This document shows, piece after piece, positions 39,516-39,533 of a stretch of DNA of 39,533 nucleotides. Position 1 is the stretch's first letter; every line of letters starts with the position of its first letter. The stretch is taken from NCBI GenBank assembly GCA_963592185.1, contig CAVAVT010000011.1:1-39533 (forward strand). The letters run 5' to 3'. The notes below the pieces were generated by a model, which did not search any database, had not been told where the DNA came from, and saw only the letters and a list, made by a program, of their open reading frames with translations. The position numbers and the translations under genes are program-made. The stretch comes from CAVAVT01 sp963592185. GTDB taxonomy: Bacteria; Bacillota; Negativicutes; Selenomonadales; Selenomonadaceae.

Positions 39516-39533
39516 AATACATTACCTCAAATC

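Overview
The window looks like a chromosomal segment of a diderm Firmicute of the Negativicutes (Selenomonas/Anaerovibrio-like). The best evidence is an outer-membrane porin with an N-terminal SLH domain (21868-23223), the OmpM/Mep45 architecture of this class. A Na+-pumping decarboxylase beta/gamma pair, a carboxynorspermidine-type polyamine operon, a c-di-AMP operon with an inserted FAD dehydrogenase, and DUF3793 plus flavodoxin iron genes all fit an anaerobe of this group. I see no prophage, insertion sequence, CRISPR array or rRNA. Almost all of the DNA is accounted for by intact genes in compact operons.

Layout. (1) 1-7310, minus strand: one long operon surE - small unknown protein - ahcY - SAH/MTA deaminase - viroplasmin/RNase H - ftsK, ending in a terminator; a tRNA-Lys(CTT) gene with its own promoter and terminator lies upstream. 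(2) 7532-10682, minus: copper operon csoR-copA. Its promoter has a CsoR-type palindrome in the -35/-10 spacer. The copA 3' end encodes a CopZ-like domain with its own internal Shine-Dalgarno and ATG. (3) 10710-12887, plus: a TtcA-like PP-loop protein, whose distant Shine-Dalgarno appears to be brought near the start by a hairpin, and a NupC-type nucleoside transporter. (4) 12903-14353, minus: metK under a complete SAM-I riboswitch with terminator and promoter. (5) 14402-23286: an iron island. It holds feoA-feoB-Cys-rich peptide; a four-gene cluster (glycine-zipper peptide, two CxxC-less HMA-like proteins, an unusual P1B ATPase with SCG in place of CPC) that I interpret as a ferrosome (fez-like) locus; DUF3793-flavodoxin; and the SLH porin. 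Fur-box-like 7-1-7 sequences lie at the promoters of all these units. (6) 23356-24879, minus: decarboxylase beta and gamma subunits without an alpha subunit. (7) 25106-29914, minus: cdaA-cdaR-FAD dehydrogenase-glmM. (8) 30124-32515: an unknown YbjN-like protein, a lone PTS EIIA and a fosmidomycin-resistance-type MFS exporter. (9) 32570-36968, minus: carboxynorspermidine synthase and decarboxylase, a 511-residue protein of unknown family and a zinc-ribbon membrane protein. (10) 37059-39515, minus: priA, complete with a TTG start.

How the genes work together. MetK, AhcY and the deaminase belong to the methyl cycle; the short AhcY next to a deaminase suggests turnover through S-inosylhomocysteine. 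The iron island would combine Fe(II) import (Feo), iron storage or compartmentalisation (fez-like cluster) and low-iron electron transfer (flavodoxin) under Fur. The most novel candidate system is the fez-like cluster with its internal terminator and palindromic promoter. All calls come from reading the sequence; no searches were run.
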